Positions 34,878 through 43,952 are shown, counted from the stretch's first letter. The stretch is 64,000 nt of DNA from Bacilli bacterium (GCA_017447165.1 JAFSOD010000004.1:62001-126000); one strand, 5' to 3'. Numbers and translations: made by a program. Notes: generated by a model not told the origin, from the sequence alone.

Positions 34878-37435
34878 TAGTACAACCTAATATTGCGTTC
34901 ATCTTCGTAAATTTGTGTTTTCTCAACCGCTGGTGCGAGATGGATTACGCTTCCTAAAGCAATATCCCTTTCTTGTTTAATGTAGGCGGTCACTTTCTCA
35001 CCATAGAGAGCTCCCGCGCACTTATAGAGTTTGACATCACCATAGTTAACAAGGGACATGACTTTGAATTCCAAAGCACCTTCTTGTTCAACAAATCCAT
35101 CATGTGGAACTTCGATACGGAAGACCTTGGTAAAGACTCTTTCGCCCATACCTTGAATAATCTTATTGGTAATATCATCAGATAATAATTGATAGAAGTA
35201 ATCATATTTAAAGAAGAATAATAATTCCGCGCGTCTAAGAGCGTCGCTTTCTTCTTTATCAAATTCCTTAGTTTTCTTTTCATATTCTTTAGAAACGGTT
35301 TCAAGTGGATAACACTCTTCTTTAAAGAGTCGCTCTTCTTCTTTAATCTTGTCTTTGCTTAAAGCGACAAATTGAGAATAACGAGCTTTTAATCCGTTTA
35401 ATTCAGTTTCTTTATCGAAGTCTAAAGAATTCATTCTTCTTTCGATTTCACTTTGCTTCATTTGTGGGAAGTTTTCACGGAAGACGCTATAGGATAAACG
35501 ACGAGAACGACGAGATTCTTTATCTTTATTCTTCATCATGAAGTCTTTATAATCAGCGGCTTCATCTTGTTTGATTTGACGATATTGTTCGTTAATCTTC
35601 GCCATTTCTTCTTTTCTAATTTGTTTATGTCTAGCTTTTGCTTCCTTAGAATCAGCTTTATATTTAGCTTTTGCTTCAGAAAGTTGTTCTTTAGTTTCGG
35701 CTTTCTTAGCTTCCATTTCTTCTTCTTTTTGAGCCACCATTGGATCAATAGCTTGTTGACGTGCTTCGGCGTCTTTTAAAGCTGCTTCTTTTTCTTCTTC
35801 AAAAGCTTTACGTTTTTCAGCGTATTCTTCTTGGACTTTAGAGACTTTTTCACTTCTTAAGACTTCAAAACGTGGGTCTTTAGTAACTTCGGAGACTGTC
35901 TTGAAGTTGACGAATGTCGCAAAGACGTTATCTCTATCCGCTAATGGTTCAGCAACGACTTGGTCGTTTTCATCTCTAAATGTCGCTCTAGAATAGTCGA
36001 CTGTGAATTTCACAGAATCGCCCTTCTTCACTTCTTCGCCGACTTTTAAGAATAGTTTCTTATCACCGACTTTAACTAAAGCGATAGAGCATTCTCTATG
36101 TTTTTCCACTAATTCGACTTTGCCTTCTACACTACCAGCTTCACAAACTTCAGTAGCGTCTAATGGTAAAGCGATTGTGCCATTAAGTAAGTAATCAACA
36201 GGAATGGATTGAGGTTTTGTTCCAGTTCCAAATAAAGTCATCTTTTCATTTTCAATACTGACTGGTAAGACGTTTCTTTCAGGGACTTGAGGAATAATGG
36301 TAATTTCAGTTTCCGCATCAAATAAGTGAATATGTTCAACATCAACACGGGCTTTAATCACATCACCAGCAACGTGTCCCATTTTGCTAGGAGCCTTAAT
36401 AATGACTGAGGTCTTGCTTTCAGCACCTAATCCTTCGACTTCTTTTAAGTCACCATAGATAAGGGTTTCGTTACCGAGTTCTTCAAAGTGAGAAATAGTA
36501 ACATCAACAACGTTATCACCTTTAGCGACTTCTACTTCATCCGCAGAGATTGCTTCGCATCTAAAACCTAAGACGATATCTTTTTCGCCAGTTAAGTATT
36601 TTCTTTCAGCTTTTAAGACTTGGTCGTGGCTGAGTTTTAAGGCAGGTTGCTCACAATCTTGCCAAATAACATCCACGTCTTTTCCATTATCTTTAAGTTT
36701 GACGTTAAAGAAGTTCATTTGTGGGGTTCCAATGAATCCCGCGACGAATTTATTAACTGGGTGATCATATAAGTTTTGTGGGGTGTCGATTTGTTGGACT
36801 CGACCTAACTTCATAACGACGACTCTAGTACCAAGGGTCATAGCTTCGACTTGGTCGTGAGTAACGTAAATGAATGTAGTTTTTAATTGTTGATGGAGTT
36901 TAGAGATCATACTTCTCATTTGACCTCTTAACTTCGCGTCTAAGTTAGATAATGGTTCGTCAAGTAACATGACTTTAGGATTACGTAAAATCGCACGTCC
37001 TAAGGAAACACGTTGTCTTTGACCACCAGACATCGCTTTTGGTTTTCTGTCTAAGTATTCTTTTAAACCTAAAACTTCAGCGGCCCACATGACCTTTTCG
37101 TGAATTTCGGTTCTTGGGGTTTTACGAAGTGTAAGACCAAAGGCCATATTTTCATAAACGGTCATATGTGGATAAAGAGCATAGTTTTGGAAGACCATGG
37201 CGATATCTCTATCTTTTGGCTGCATATCGTTAACAAGGGTGTCACCGATATAAAGTTCACCAGTGGAGATTTCTTCTAAGCCAGCGATCATTCTTAAGGT
37301 AGTAGATTTACCACATCCAGAAGGACCGACGAAGACGATAAATTCTCCATCTTGAATGTTCATATTAAAGTCACTAACAGCTTTATGTCCGTTAGGATAA
37401 ACTTTGTAAATGTGTTCTAATTTTAAAGAAGCCAT
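34877..37435 (-). CDS. malK: MalK/MsmX-type ABC ATPase with long coiled-coil extension
   Basis: ATPase of the maltodextrin importer. The first ~376 residues are a normal MalK: Walker A GPSGCGKST (37-45), MSGGQ (135-139), Walker B VMLLDEP (155-161), THD switch (192-194) and a regulatory TOBE domain ending IHLFDAETE. The protein then runs to 852 residues. Residues 385-515 look like another OB/TOBE-like beta region, 525-735 are a highly charged Lys/Glu coiled coil, and 770-850 return to a TOBE-like beta fold (ALYGEKVTAYI). The coiled coil is therefore flanked by beta halves. A single continuous frame with similar codon use suggests a true fusion. It follows malG by 17 bases. Confidence 0.92.
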   Translation of the reverse strand: MASLKLEHIYKVYPNGHKAVSDFNMNIQDGEFIVFVGPSGCGKSTTLRMIAGLEEISTGELYIGDTLVNDMQPKDRDIAMVFQNYALYPHMTVYENMAFGLTLRKTPRTEIHEKVMWAAEVLGLKEYLDRKPKAMSGGQRQRVSLGRAILRNPKVMLLDEPLSNLDAKLRGQMRSMISKLHQQLKTTFIYVTHDQVEAMTLGTRVVVMKLGRVQQIDTPQNLYDHPVNKFVAGFIGTPQMNFFNVKLKDNGKDVDVIWQDCEQPALKLSHDQVLKAERKYLTGEKDIVLGFRCEAISADEVEVAKGDNVVDVTISHFEELGNETLIYGDLKEVEGLGAESKTSVIIKAPSKMGHVAGDVIKARVDVEHIHLFDAETEITIIPQVPERNVLPVSIENEKMTLFGTGTKPQSIPVDYLLNGTIALPLDATEVCEAGSVEGKVELVEKHRECSIALVKVGDKKLFLKVGEEVKKGDSVKFTVDYSRATFRDENDQVVAEPLADRDNVFATFVNFKTVSEVTKDPRFEVLRSEKVSKVQEEYAEKRKAFEEEKEAALKDAEARQQAIDPMVAQKEEEMEAKKAETKEQLSEAKAKYKADSKEAKARHKQIRKEEMAKINEQYRQIKQDEAADYKDFMMKNKDKESRRSRRLSYSVFRENFPQMKQSEIERRMNSLDFDKETELNGLKARYSQFVALSKDKIKEEERLFKEECYPLETVSKEYEKKTKEFDKEESDALRRAELLFFFKYDYFYQLLSDDITNKIIQGMGERVFTKVFRIEVPHDGFVEQEGALEFKVMSLVNYGDVKLYKCAGALYGEKVTAYIKQERDIALGSVIHLAPAVEKTQIYEDERNIRLY

Positions 37436-37452
37436 ATAATATCTTCCTCCTA

Positions 37453-38325
37453 TTAACCTTTAACCGCACCACCAGCGATACCTTCAACGTAATAACGTTG
37501 TAACCAGAAGAATAACGCGGTGATTGGAATGGAGACGAGCACTGCGCCAGCGCAGAACGCTCCATATAAATCATTAGTAGCCATTGTGGTTAAACCTTGT
37601 AAACCAACAGCGATGGTATAACCTTGTGGTTGAATACCAGCGGACTGAATGATGTATTTACCAAACATAAAGTCGCCCCAAGGTCCGGTGAATGACACTA
37701 AGATGGTGTAGATGATAATTGGTTTTGAAAGCGGAATAATAACTCTCCAGAAAACGGTGTTCTTGGTTCCACCATCAATCATAACCGCCTCATCTAGAGA
37801 TTTAGGAATCGTATCAAAGAATCCTTTTGCGACGTAATAACTCATCGCACTAGATGCGGTGTAAACCAAGATTAATGAATAAATTGATGTATTTAATCCT
37901 AATAATTCAAGAATATAGTAAATAACTAACATTCCAAGGAATCCAGGGAACATACCAAGGATAAGGATTAATTTCATCAGTCCTTGTCTACCTTTGAATC
38001 TAAGTCTAGATAACGCATATGATGTCATTAAGACTAAGATGGTTTGTAATAAAGCAGTAAAGAAAGCAATAATCAAAGTGTTAAACCACCAGTTCATAAA
38101 TGGAACTCGTGAATCAGTGAATAATGCTTTGTAGTTATCAAAGGTCCAAACATTAGGAATGATACTCTTTGAGTTATAGGCAGTATTTTGAATATCTGCG
38201 AATGATTGAAGAATTAAATAGAAGAATGGGAAAAGCCAAATAATAGAAATGATTGTCAAGATGACATAAGTTGTAATCTTTGAGCTCTTTTCCGCAAATC
38301 TTTTGGAAGCATGAATCTTTGCCAT
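37453..38325 (-). CDS. malG: Maltodextrin ABC transporter permease, MalG type
   Basis: 290-residue inner permease with six hydrophobic segments. The ATPase-contact EAA loop reads EAVMIDGGTKNTVFWRVIIP, close to the consensus. The C-terminus (VEGIAGGAVKG) matches MalG/GanQ-type proteins, where it contacts the ATPase interface. Its start overlaps the last base of the malF stop. Sugar specificity (maltodextrin) follows from the operon. Confidence 0.93.
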   Translation of the reverse strand: MAKIHASKRFAEKSSKITTYVILTIISIIWLFPFFYLILQSFADIQNTAYNSKSIIPNVWTFDNYKALFTDSRVPFMNWWFNTLIIAFFTALLQTILVLMTSYALSRLRFKGRQGLMKLILILGMFPGFLGMLVIYYILELLGLNTSIYSLILVYTASSAMSYYVAKGFFDTIPKSLDEAVMIDGGTKNTVFWRVIIPLSKPIIIYTILVSFTGPWGDFMFGKYIIQSAGIQPQGYTIAVGLQGLTTMATNDLYGAFCAGAVLVSIPITALFFWLQRYYVEGIAGGAVKG

Positions 38326-39842
38326 TATTGGAAATCCTCCTCATTTTTAACAGAATTACTACGTCCGTAGAAGATAAGTGAGAAGACAGCGATAATCGCG
38401 AAGACTAAAACACCAAGGGCACAGGCCACAGCGTAAGCCTTGTCTTGTCCTTCCATAGACATTTTATAAATCCAAGTAATTAATAAGTCGGTTTCACCAA
38501 CATCGCCGTATCCGAGTGAGGCCATACCCATCGATGGAGCACCTCTAGATAAGAGATAGACGATATTGAAGTTATTGATATTACCAATAAATTGCGATAA
38601 CAAATATGGTCCGGTAATAAAGAGCATATATGGTAAGGTAATGGCGGTGTACATCTTAAATGGAGAAGCACCATCAATACGAGCGGATTCATATAAATCC
38701 TCAGGAATGTTCATTAAAATACCAGAACAGATAAGCATGGTGTATGGAACACCAACCCAAGTGTTAACGATAATAATCAATACACGAGATAAGATTTTGT
38801 TATCAAATGCGCTTTCAGCACCACTAATCCAACCCCAGTCACGGAATAAGTTAGTGAGAACGCCACTACCGGCGAGCATTTGATTAATCAAAAGTAACGA
38901 AACGAATTGAGGAACAGCGATTGTTAAAATTAAGACTGTTCTCCATAACTTCTTTAATTTAATACCTTTTTTATTAATTAATAAGGCAACAATCATGCCT
39001 AAGAAGTAATTGGTGAAGGTCGCTAATAAAGCCCATAAAAGCGTCCAGGCTAAGACTTTAAAGAATACACCAACTAATCCCGAGGAGCTTGAACCTGAGA
39101 AGAATCCTGCATAGTTATCAAAACCAACCCAGTCGAAGAGATAGAACTGAGTACCACTATAGTTAGTGAAACCAGTAACGATCATAAAGATAACTGGAAT
39201 AACAGTGAATCCCACAAGTCCAACGATTGGAACTGCTAATAATAATGTGTGATATTTAGAATCGAGGATATCATGGAAGAATTCTGAATCCTTCGCATAA
39301 CGTCCAACGCGGTTGTTATCTTGAAGTGATTTTGCGTCTCTAATAGAGAAATACCATAACGCGACGAAGATTAACATTAAGATAAGTGTGGCGATTGAAT
39401 AAAGTAAGATTGAGAAGGATCTATCACCACCTTGAATAACAAGTGGCATACCGATAGATGGATCATCAATGTATGTATTACTCTTAGCCGCAAATGTGCC
39501 TAAGTTTCCTAATTTTGCTAAATATGGGCCACCAGCAGCGATCATAAACCAGATGAAGACGGCCTCAAACAAAAGATAGAGAACTCCACGAATTATTTGA
39601 TGATGGGTAATCTGATAGAAGCCCATAAACAAGAAATTCGCTCTTACACCCCAAGAACCCTTTTTCCAGGCTTGAATAATGGTATCGAAAGGTGAAAGGA
39701 TTTTGTGCCAAAGTTTTAATAACTTATTTGGGATACGTTTAAAGAAATTGACAAAACCAATGCCAATGCCTCTAAAGAAATTCCCAAAGTTGACAAGGAA
39801 TCTCTCAAATTTTGTTAATGACAAATATTGAATTGTTGTCAT
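38325..39842 (-). CDS. malF: Maltodextrin ABC transporter permease, MalF type
   Basis: 505-residue permease. The first ~210 residues hold an amphipathic/basic start (NFFRGIGIGFVNFFKRIPNK) and two extra membrane helices, as in long MalF/GanP proteins. The C-terminal transport core carries the EAA loop (YESARIDGASPFKMYTAITL). It pairs with MalG to form the channel. Start lies 17 bases after the binding-protein gene. Confidence 0.93.
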   Translation of the reverse strand: MTTIQYLSLTKFERFLVNFGNFFRGIGIGFVNFFKRIPNKLLKLWHKILSPFDTIIQAWKKGSWGVRANFLFMGFYQITHHQIIRGVLYLLFEAVFIWFMIAAGGPYLAKLGNLGTFAAKSNTYIDDPSIGMPLVIQGGDRSFSILLYSIATLILMLIFVALWYFSIRDAKSLQDNNRVGRYAKDSEFFHDILDSKYHTLLLAVPIVGLVGFTVIPVIFMIVTGFTNYSGTQFYLFDWVGFDNYAGFFSGSSSSGLVGVFFKVLAWTLLWALLATFTNYFLGMIVALLINKKGIKLKKLWRTVLILTIAVPQFVSLLLINQMLAGSGVLTNLFRDWGWISGAESAFDNKILSRVLIIIVNTWVGVPYTMLICSGILMNIPEDLYESARIDGASPFKMYTAITLPYMLFITGPYLLSQFIGNINNFNIVYLLSRGAPSMGMASLGYGDVGETDLLITWIYKMSMEGQDKAYAVACALGVLVFAIIAVFSLIFYGRSNSVKNEEDFQ

Positions 39843-39859
39843 AACTACTTCCTAATAAA

Positions 39860-41668
39860 TTAGCTACCTTTAGTTAAGCTCTTATCTAAAGCTTTTAAGA
39901 CAGCGATATAGGCTGCATCATCAGCACCTGCTGGAATAGCTTTGATACTGGTGTAAGCAACCATGGCTTCACTCCAAAGAGAAGAGGAAACAGCTTTCAT
40001 TGGAACGACGCCACCGTTTTTAGATTGTTCGGTTATTGCCTTGATGTGTGGTTCATTAGATGCAGCCACGATAAATTCATCATGCATTTTGGATTGTAAT
40101 AATGTAGGTCTCACATTGTATTGTGTAAATCTCTTGAACTGAGCATATTCAGAACATAAGAATTTAGCAACATCACATGCTTTGGTCATGTCTTCTTTAC
40201 TTAATTGTAAATTGACACCATAGAATTTATATCCTAAGAAGCTACCTAATCTGGCAGTCTTATTAGCATCAATATATGGGAGAGGGGCAACAGCATAATC
40301 GTCACCTAAGGCTTTCTTAAAGTTTTCAACTTTAGAACAGTCTGTGATGGTAGCGAATACGTAATCAGAGAGTTTTGGAGCAGAGTTGGCATTTCTAATC
40401 GCCTTGTGGTTAATAGCATCCCTTAAATCTTTAGCAGCTTTTAAACCGACATCAGAGTTGAAGTTACTAGTAGCGGTATAAGAGTTACCGTCTGGTTCAA
40501 CAACGTAAAGTGGTTCACCACCGTTATAAGACATAAGGGCTGGAGCCATATAGAAGCCAGAGTTTAAGCTATAATCAACTTCATAGCCTTGGCTGAATGC
40601 ATAGTCTAATAAGCCAGGAAGAGTATCAAGAACTCCTTCAGGGGCACCTGCTAAAGCGCTCTTACTATAAAACATAACTAAGCCGTTATCGGCAGCAAAT
40701 GGATAACCAACAACTTTATTTAAAGATGCAGCTTTACGCACATCATTACCCATGTTGTCCATAATCCATTCAACATCACTATTTGGAACATTAGCTAAAG
40801 CACCAAATTGATAAAGTGTCATGGTTTGGTCACTAGCGTACGGGAAGACAGCTGGCATACCAGAAGCATCTTGATAGCCGGAAGTACCGTTATCTTCTTC
40901 AAAGTCCATGATGGTCCAAGAAAGGTTACTACCAGTAAATGTATTGAAGTCCGCTAATAAACCTTCCATGAATGTTCTTTGATTCTTAGGGGATCCAATC
41001 TTTAATGTTCCCGCATAACCAAGATTAGTATCAACAGCGATATCGTAATCTGTTGATGGAGCGCTACCATTAGAAACGGTAACTTGGCAAACCTTAGTAA
41101 TGCCATTGGAACCAGTAACAGTTACAGCAGTTGAACCTTCAGCTTTACCAGTGACTGTAACAGATTTTTCACCAGCTTGAGCGAGATTAACAATATTTGT
41201 ATCTCCAGCGCTGAATGACACTGTAGTATCGCTTGGATTAACAGAAGTAACAGTTAAAGTAAATGAGCCATCAACCTTAATAGTTTGGCTATAAGTACTT
41301 AAATTGATTTTTGGAGTATCGGATGGTCCTGATCCACCATCACTGACGGTGACTTTGCAGTAAGCATATCCACCACCATAACCAGCGGTAATTCTTGCTT
41401 CACCTTCACCAACACCAAAAACGTAACCGTTATCAACGTAAGCTACGGAATCATTCGAACTAAACCATACTAGTTGCGAATCGTATCCTTTGCTAACGCT
41501 GGCGGTAAGTTTTTCTCTTTCTCCAACTTCCATTTGGATTTCGCTTTTATCTAGTCTTACAGTTGCAGACTTAAAACCAGAGGAGTCACAAGCAGTAACA
41601 CCTAAAGATCCAAATAGCAAAAAACATGCGGTTGGAAATAAAGACCACTTAAAAATTCTTTTTTTCAT
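39860..41668 (-). CDS. malE: Maltodextrin-binding lipoprotein with N-terminal Ig-like domains
   Basis: 602-residue solute-binding lipoprotein (GSLGVTACDSS). Unusually, two Big2 domains (~33-110, LVWFSSNDSVAYVDNG; ~118-200) precede the binding domain, which starts near 210 (YAGTLKIGSPKN) and shows family-1 binding-protein features (GYPFAADNGLVMFYSKSAL, LGSFLGYKFYGVN). Usual MalE proteins are ~400 residues without Ig domains. The Ig pair may lift the binding domain above the cell surface. First gene of the operon; promoter and inverted repeats lie at 41698-41760. Confidence 0.9.
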   Translation of the reverse strand: MKKRIFKWSLFPTACFLLFGSLGVTACDSSGFKSATVRLDKSEIQMEVGEREKLTASVSKGYDSQLVWFSSNDSVAYVDNGYVFGVGEGEARITAGYGGGYAYCKVTVSDGGSGPSDTPKINLSTYSQTIKVDGSFTLTVTSVNPSDTTVSFSAGDTNIVNLAQAGEKSVTVTGKAEGSTAVTVTGSNGITKVCQVTVSNGSAPSTDYDIAVDTNLGYAGTLKIGSPKNQRTFMEGLLADFNTFTGSNLSWTIMDFEEDNGTSGYQDASGMPAVFPYASDQTMTLYQFGALANVPNSDVEWIMDNMGNDVRKAASLNKVVGYPFAADNGLVMFYSKSALAGAPEGVLDTLPGLLDYAFSQGYEVDYSLNSGFYMAPALMSYNGGEPLYVVEPDGNSYTATSNFNSDVGLKAAKDLRDAINHKAIRNANSAPKLSDYVFATITDCSKVENFKKALGDDYAVAPLPYIDANKTARLGSFLGYKFYGVNLQLSKEDMTKACDVAKFLCSEYAQFKRFTQYNVRPTLLQSKMHDEFIVAASNEPHIKAITEQSKNGGVVPMKAVSSSLWSEAMVAYTSIKAIPAGADDAAYIAVLKALDKSLTKGS

Positions 41669-41697
41669 ACCTTGTCCCTACTTTTGAAATATTTTAT

Positions 41698-41760
41698 GTT
41701 CGGCATATCGCCCAACATGGTTACGTAAATAATTATATACACGTTCGCCTAACAATAAAA
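41698..41760 (-). promoter_or_regulatory. Candidate promoter and operators of the starch operon
   Basis: Minus-strand TATAAT at 41732-41737 with a weak -35 (TTTTAT) 17 bases away. GTTCGGC-ATATC-GCCCAAC (41698-41716) is a near-perfect inverted repeat downstream of the start, and the related GTTCGCCTAAC (41743-41753) lies in the spacer. The pair looks like sites for one repressor (LacI-type by analogy with other mal operons; the regulator is not in this window). Confidence 0.5.
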
Positions 41761-41768
41761 CAATAGTT

Positions 41769-41796
41769 TTGAACTTTTTTAAACTTGATATAGAAT
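41769..41796 (+). promoter_or_regulatory. Promoter giving a leaderless mRNA
   Basis: TTGAAC (41769-41774), 16-base spacer, TAGAAT (41791-41796). The ATG follows after exactly six bases, so transcription should begin at or next to the start codon. Confidence 0.65.
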
Positions 41797-41802
41797 AATG
41801 CC

Positions 41803-42279
41803 ATGAACTTCAGAGTAAGAAAAATCAAAATCTATCGAATTGTATCATCAATTTTGCTTTTATTAAGTGTAGGTTTAACTGCTTTTTGTCTTTCTCAAGT
41901 CATTTTATCTTGGCCCGAGAACATTGTTTTAGATATTATCGCTTTAGCCTTAACTGCCTCTTTTGCGATTGCCCAAATCGTCTTCATTTTAAGGGGTAAG
42001 AAAAAGGAAAGTCATTTACTTGATATTGCTTTAAATACAGACGGGACAATTAACAAAGTATTTCTTGTTTTTGTTCTTGTTGGTTTAGCTCTTGGAATAG
42101 GCTTAGATATTTTAACAATTGTTGTGATTTTTACTCGCATTAATACTTTACAAGTATTATGTTCGATGTATATCATCATGTCTATCGCTACATATTTATT
42201 ATTAAACTGTTTGATTTATATCTTATTTATTTTCCTATTCAAAAAACGCGAATTAACCTTAGAAGATTACGCAAAATAG
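41803..42279 (+). CDS. Four-helix membrane protein of unknown function
   Basis: 158 residues with four hydrophobic segments (SSILLLLSVGLTAFCLSQVI; IIALALTASFAIAQIVFIL; VFLVFVLVGLALGIGLDIL; MSIATYLLLNCLIYILFIFL) and a basic N-terminus. No family recognised. It stands alone on the plus strand, opposite the starch operon and ending at a bidirectional terminator. The promoter geometry suggests a leaderless mRNA, and no Shine-Dalgarno sequence is present. Confidence 0.7.
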   Translation: MNFRVRKIKIYRIVSSILLLLSVGLTAFCLSQVILSWPENIVLDIIALALTASFAIAQIVFILRGKKKESHLLDIALNTDGTINKVFLVFVLVGLALGIGLDILTIVVIFTRINTLQVLCSMYIIMSIATYLLLNCLIYILFIFLFKKRELTLEDYAK

Positions 42280-42292
42280 GAGCTAACAACGA

Positions 42293-42327
42293 CAAAAAAT
42301 TCCCACCGAAATGGGAATCTTTTTTTA
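42293..42327. terminator. Bidirectional terminator
   Basis: Stem ATTCCCA/TGGGAAT (42299-42318) with T runs on both strands, between two convergent genes. Confidence 0.85.
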
Positions 42328-42343
42328 TGCATTTTTATTTGCT

Positions 42344-43093
42344 TTATGGTTTATCAATTTCAATTTGATCATCTTCGTCTTTTTTGCCCAAAGCTTTATT
42401 AATTGAACCAATGACTCCATGATAAACAGGTATGGCTAAGAATACTGTCCACATTGGATGCCATAAATGAGCAGGAAATCCCACTACATGAGTAGGTAAG
42501 AAAAGACAAATAAAGAAGAATGTAAAAATAGAAAGGAATGCTACATTTACGTTATTCGCGTTCTTTTTATAGATTGCTCTAATGATGGAACATAAGAATT
42601 CTGGAACAAAGAAGAAGATCCAGGCAGTAGACCACATATTTAAGAAAGCGCCTAAGAAGATATAAGTCACTAAAGCTAAGCCAGAAAGAATACCGTCAAC
42701 CGCATCAAGCCATAATAAGAATTTGGTTTTTGGCTTCTTTTTGATGATATGTCCGTCTTTATCTAAGCATTCCATGTGACTGCCTTTAATCACCACTTTA
42801 GAGCCATCATCATCTTCTAAGGTAATGGAGCTATCTTTCTCTTCTTTAGCCTCCTTCTTAACTTGCTCTTTGACGATTGTCTCTACATCTTCATCAGTAG
42901 ATAATAATTCATCAAGAGACACTCCGTATAATTTAGCTAAGCAGATTAGATTGTCTGTATCAGGAGATGCTTCTGCGCGTTCCCATTTACTAACTGCTTG
43001 TCTAGATAAGCCTAACTTATCCGCGAGTTCTTCTTGGGAATAGCCATTCTTTTTTCTTAATTTGATTAATCGATCAGCGATTTCAATTGTCAT
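42344..43093 (-). CDS. XRE-family regulator with membrane-embedded C-terminus
   Basis: 249 residues. Residues 5-65 are a helix-turn-helix domain of the XRE/Cro type (GYSQEELADKLGLSRQAVSKW). A charged linker follows, then from ~125 four hydrophobic segments (GILSGLALVTYIFLGAF, WIFFFVPEFLC, VAFLSIFTFFFICLF, VFLAIPVYHGVIG). Such membrane-tethered XRE proteins are common in Bacillota; the signal sensed is unknown. A GAGGA ribosome binding site lies 13 bases upstream. A near-palindrome ACCAACTTTGGT (43151-43162) just upstream of its TATAAT box could be its own operator. Confidence 0.85.
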   Translation of the reverse strand: MTIEIADRLIKLRKKNGYSQEELADKLGLSRQAVSKWERAEASPDTDNLICLAKLYGVSLDELLSTDEDVETIVKEQVKKEAKEEKDSSITLEDDDGSKVVIKGSHMECLDKDGHIIKKKPKTKFLLWLDAVDGILSGLALVTYIFLGAFLNMWSTAWIFFFVPEFLCSIIRAIYKKNANNVNVAFLSIFTFFFICLFLPTHVVGFPAHLWHPMWTVFLAIPVYHGVIGSINKALGKKDEDDQIEIDKP

Positions 43094-43135
43094 AATTCAA
43101 GTCCTCAACTTTCACAGGAACAATCTAACATTTTT

Positions 43136-43162
43136 ATTATAGTTGCCTCTACCAACTTTGGT
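43136..43162 (-). promoter_or_regulatory. -10 box and possible operator of the XRE regulator gene
   Basis: Minus-strand TATAAT (43136-43141) and the palindrome ACCAA-CT-TTGGT (43151-43162), positioned in the promoter spacer. Autoregulation is inferred from position only. Confidence 0.45.
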
Positions 43163-43206
43163 TAGAATTTTGTCAACTATCGGTTGCAAAGCGCGGTTGC
43201 GGCTAA

Positions 43207-43230
43207 TAAAAAAGACTTTTTCAAGTCCTT
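43207..43230 (-). terminator. Terminator of the sugar transferase gene
   Basis: Minus-strand stem AGGACTT/AAGTCTT with TTTTTT. It overlaps the last codons' flank at 43232 closely. Confidence 0.75.
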
Positions 43231-43231
43231 C

Positions 43232-43906
43232 TTACTTCGCCCCGCTACCTTTAAGTACAGCAGGAATAACTCTAAACATTAGACCTAAATCAAACCAAAT
43301 TCCTCTTAGTTTAAAATAGTCTAATTCTAGTTTTTGTCTAACTCCATCGGCAAAGGCAACATTACTTCTACCTTTAACCCCCCAATAACCAATTAAGCCT
43401 GGTCGAGCGGAAAGCATAATATCTTGTTGCTCTTTAGTGAAGTTATTTGTTAATTCTCCTTCGGTAATAGGCCTAGGACCAACAAAAGACATGGAACCAA
43501 ATAAAATATTAAATAATTGTGGTAATTCATCGATAGAGGTCTTTCTTAAAATCTTACCAAAAGGAGTGATACGTGGATCGTTTTGTACTTTACGTTCTTT
43601 CTTCCACTGTTTCTTTTGGGCTTTATTTAAATATTTATCAACATTAGTTTCCGCATCATAATACATGGAACGATATTTATAGACGTTTATCTTTTTATGG
43701 TCTTTGCCAATACGTTTATCAAAGAAGATTGGATGACCTCTAGTATAAATCGCATTAATTAAAATAAATAAGATATAAAAAGGTGATAAAACAAGGATAG
43801 CGATAAAAGAAACGAAGATATCAAAACTTCGCTTCACAAAACGATACCACCAGGTAACTTTCTTATATGGTAGGGAGTCTACCATCGCTTCTTTTTTACG
43901 ACTCAT
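43232..43906 (-). CDS. Undecaprenyl-phosphate sugar transferase
   Basis: Bacterial sugar transferase (PF02397 type) that attaches the first sugar phosphate to the lipid carrier for surface polysaccharide. 224 residues: one N-terminal membrane segment (FDIFVSFIAILVLSPFYILF) and the cytoplasmic catalytic part with INVYKYRSM, ITPFGKILRKTSIDELPQ, MSFVGPRP and SARPGLIGYWGV, all family hallmarks. It could serve the O-antigen-ligase-type protein at 6558-8636. Single gene; the ATG is 14 bases after a TATAAT box without a ribosome binding site. Confidence 0.93.
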   Translation of the reverse strand: MSRKKEAMVDSLPYKKVTWWYRFVKRSFDIFVSFIAILVLSPFYILFILINAIYTRGHPIFFDKRIGKDHKKINVYKYRSMYYDAETNVDKYLNKAQKKQWKKERKVQNDPRITPFGKILRKTSIDELPQLFNILFGSMSFVGPRPITEGELTNNFTKEQQDIMLSARPGLIGYWGVKGRSNVAFADGVRQKLELDYFKLRGIWFDLGLMFRVIPAVLKGSGAK

Positions 43907-43920
43907 AATGCGTTACTATC

Positions 43921-43948
43921 ATTATAACTTAGTTATATTTTTAAGCAA
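43921..43948 (-). promoter_or_regulatory. Promoter of the sugar transferase gene
   Basis: TTGCTT (43943-43948), 16-base spacer, TATAAT (43921-43926). A 15-base palindrome TATAACTTAGTTATA (43923-43937) covers the -10 box. The same TTGCTT-16-TATAAT plus 14 bases to ATG layout is seen at ktrB. Confidence 0.6.
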
Positions 43949-43952
43949 GAGA

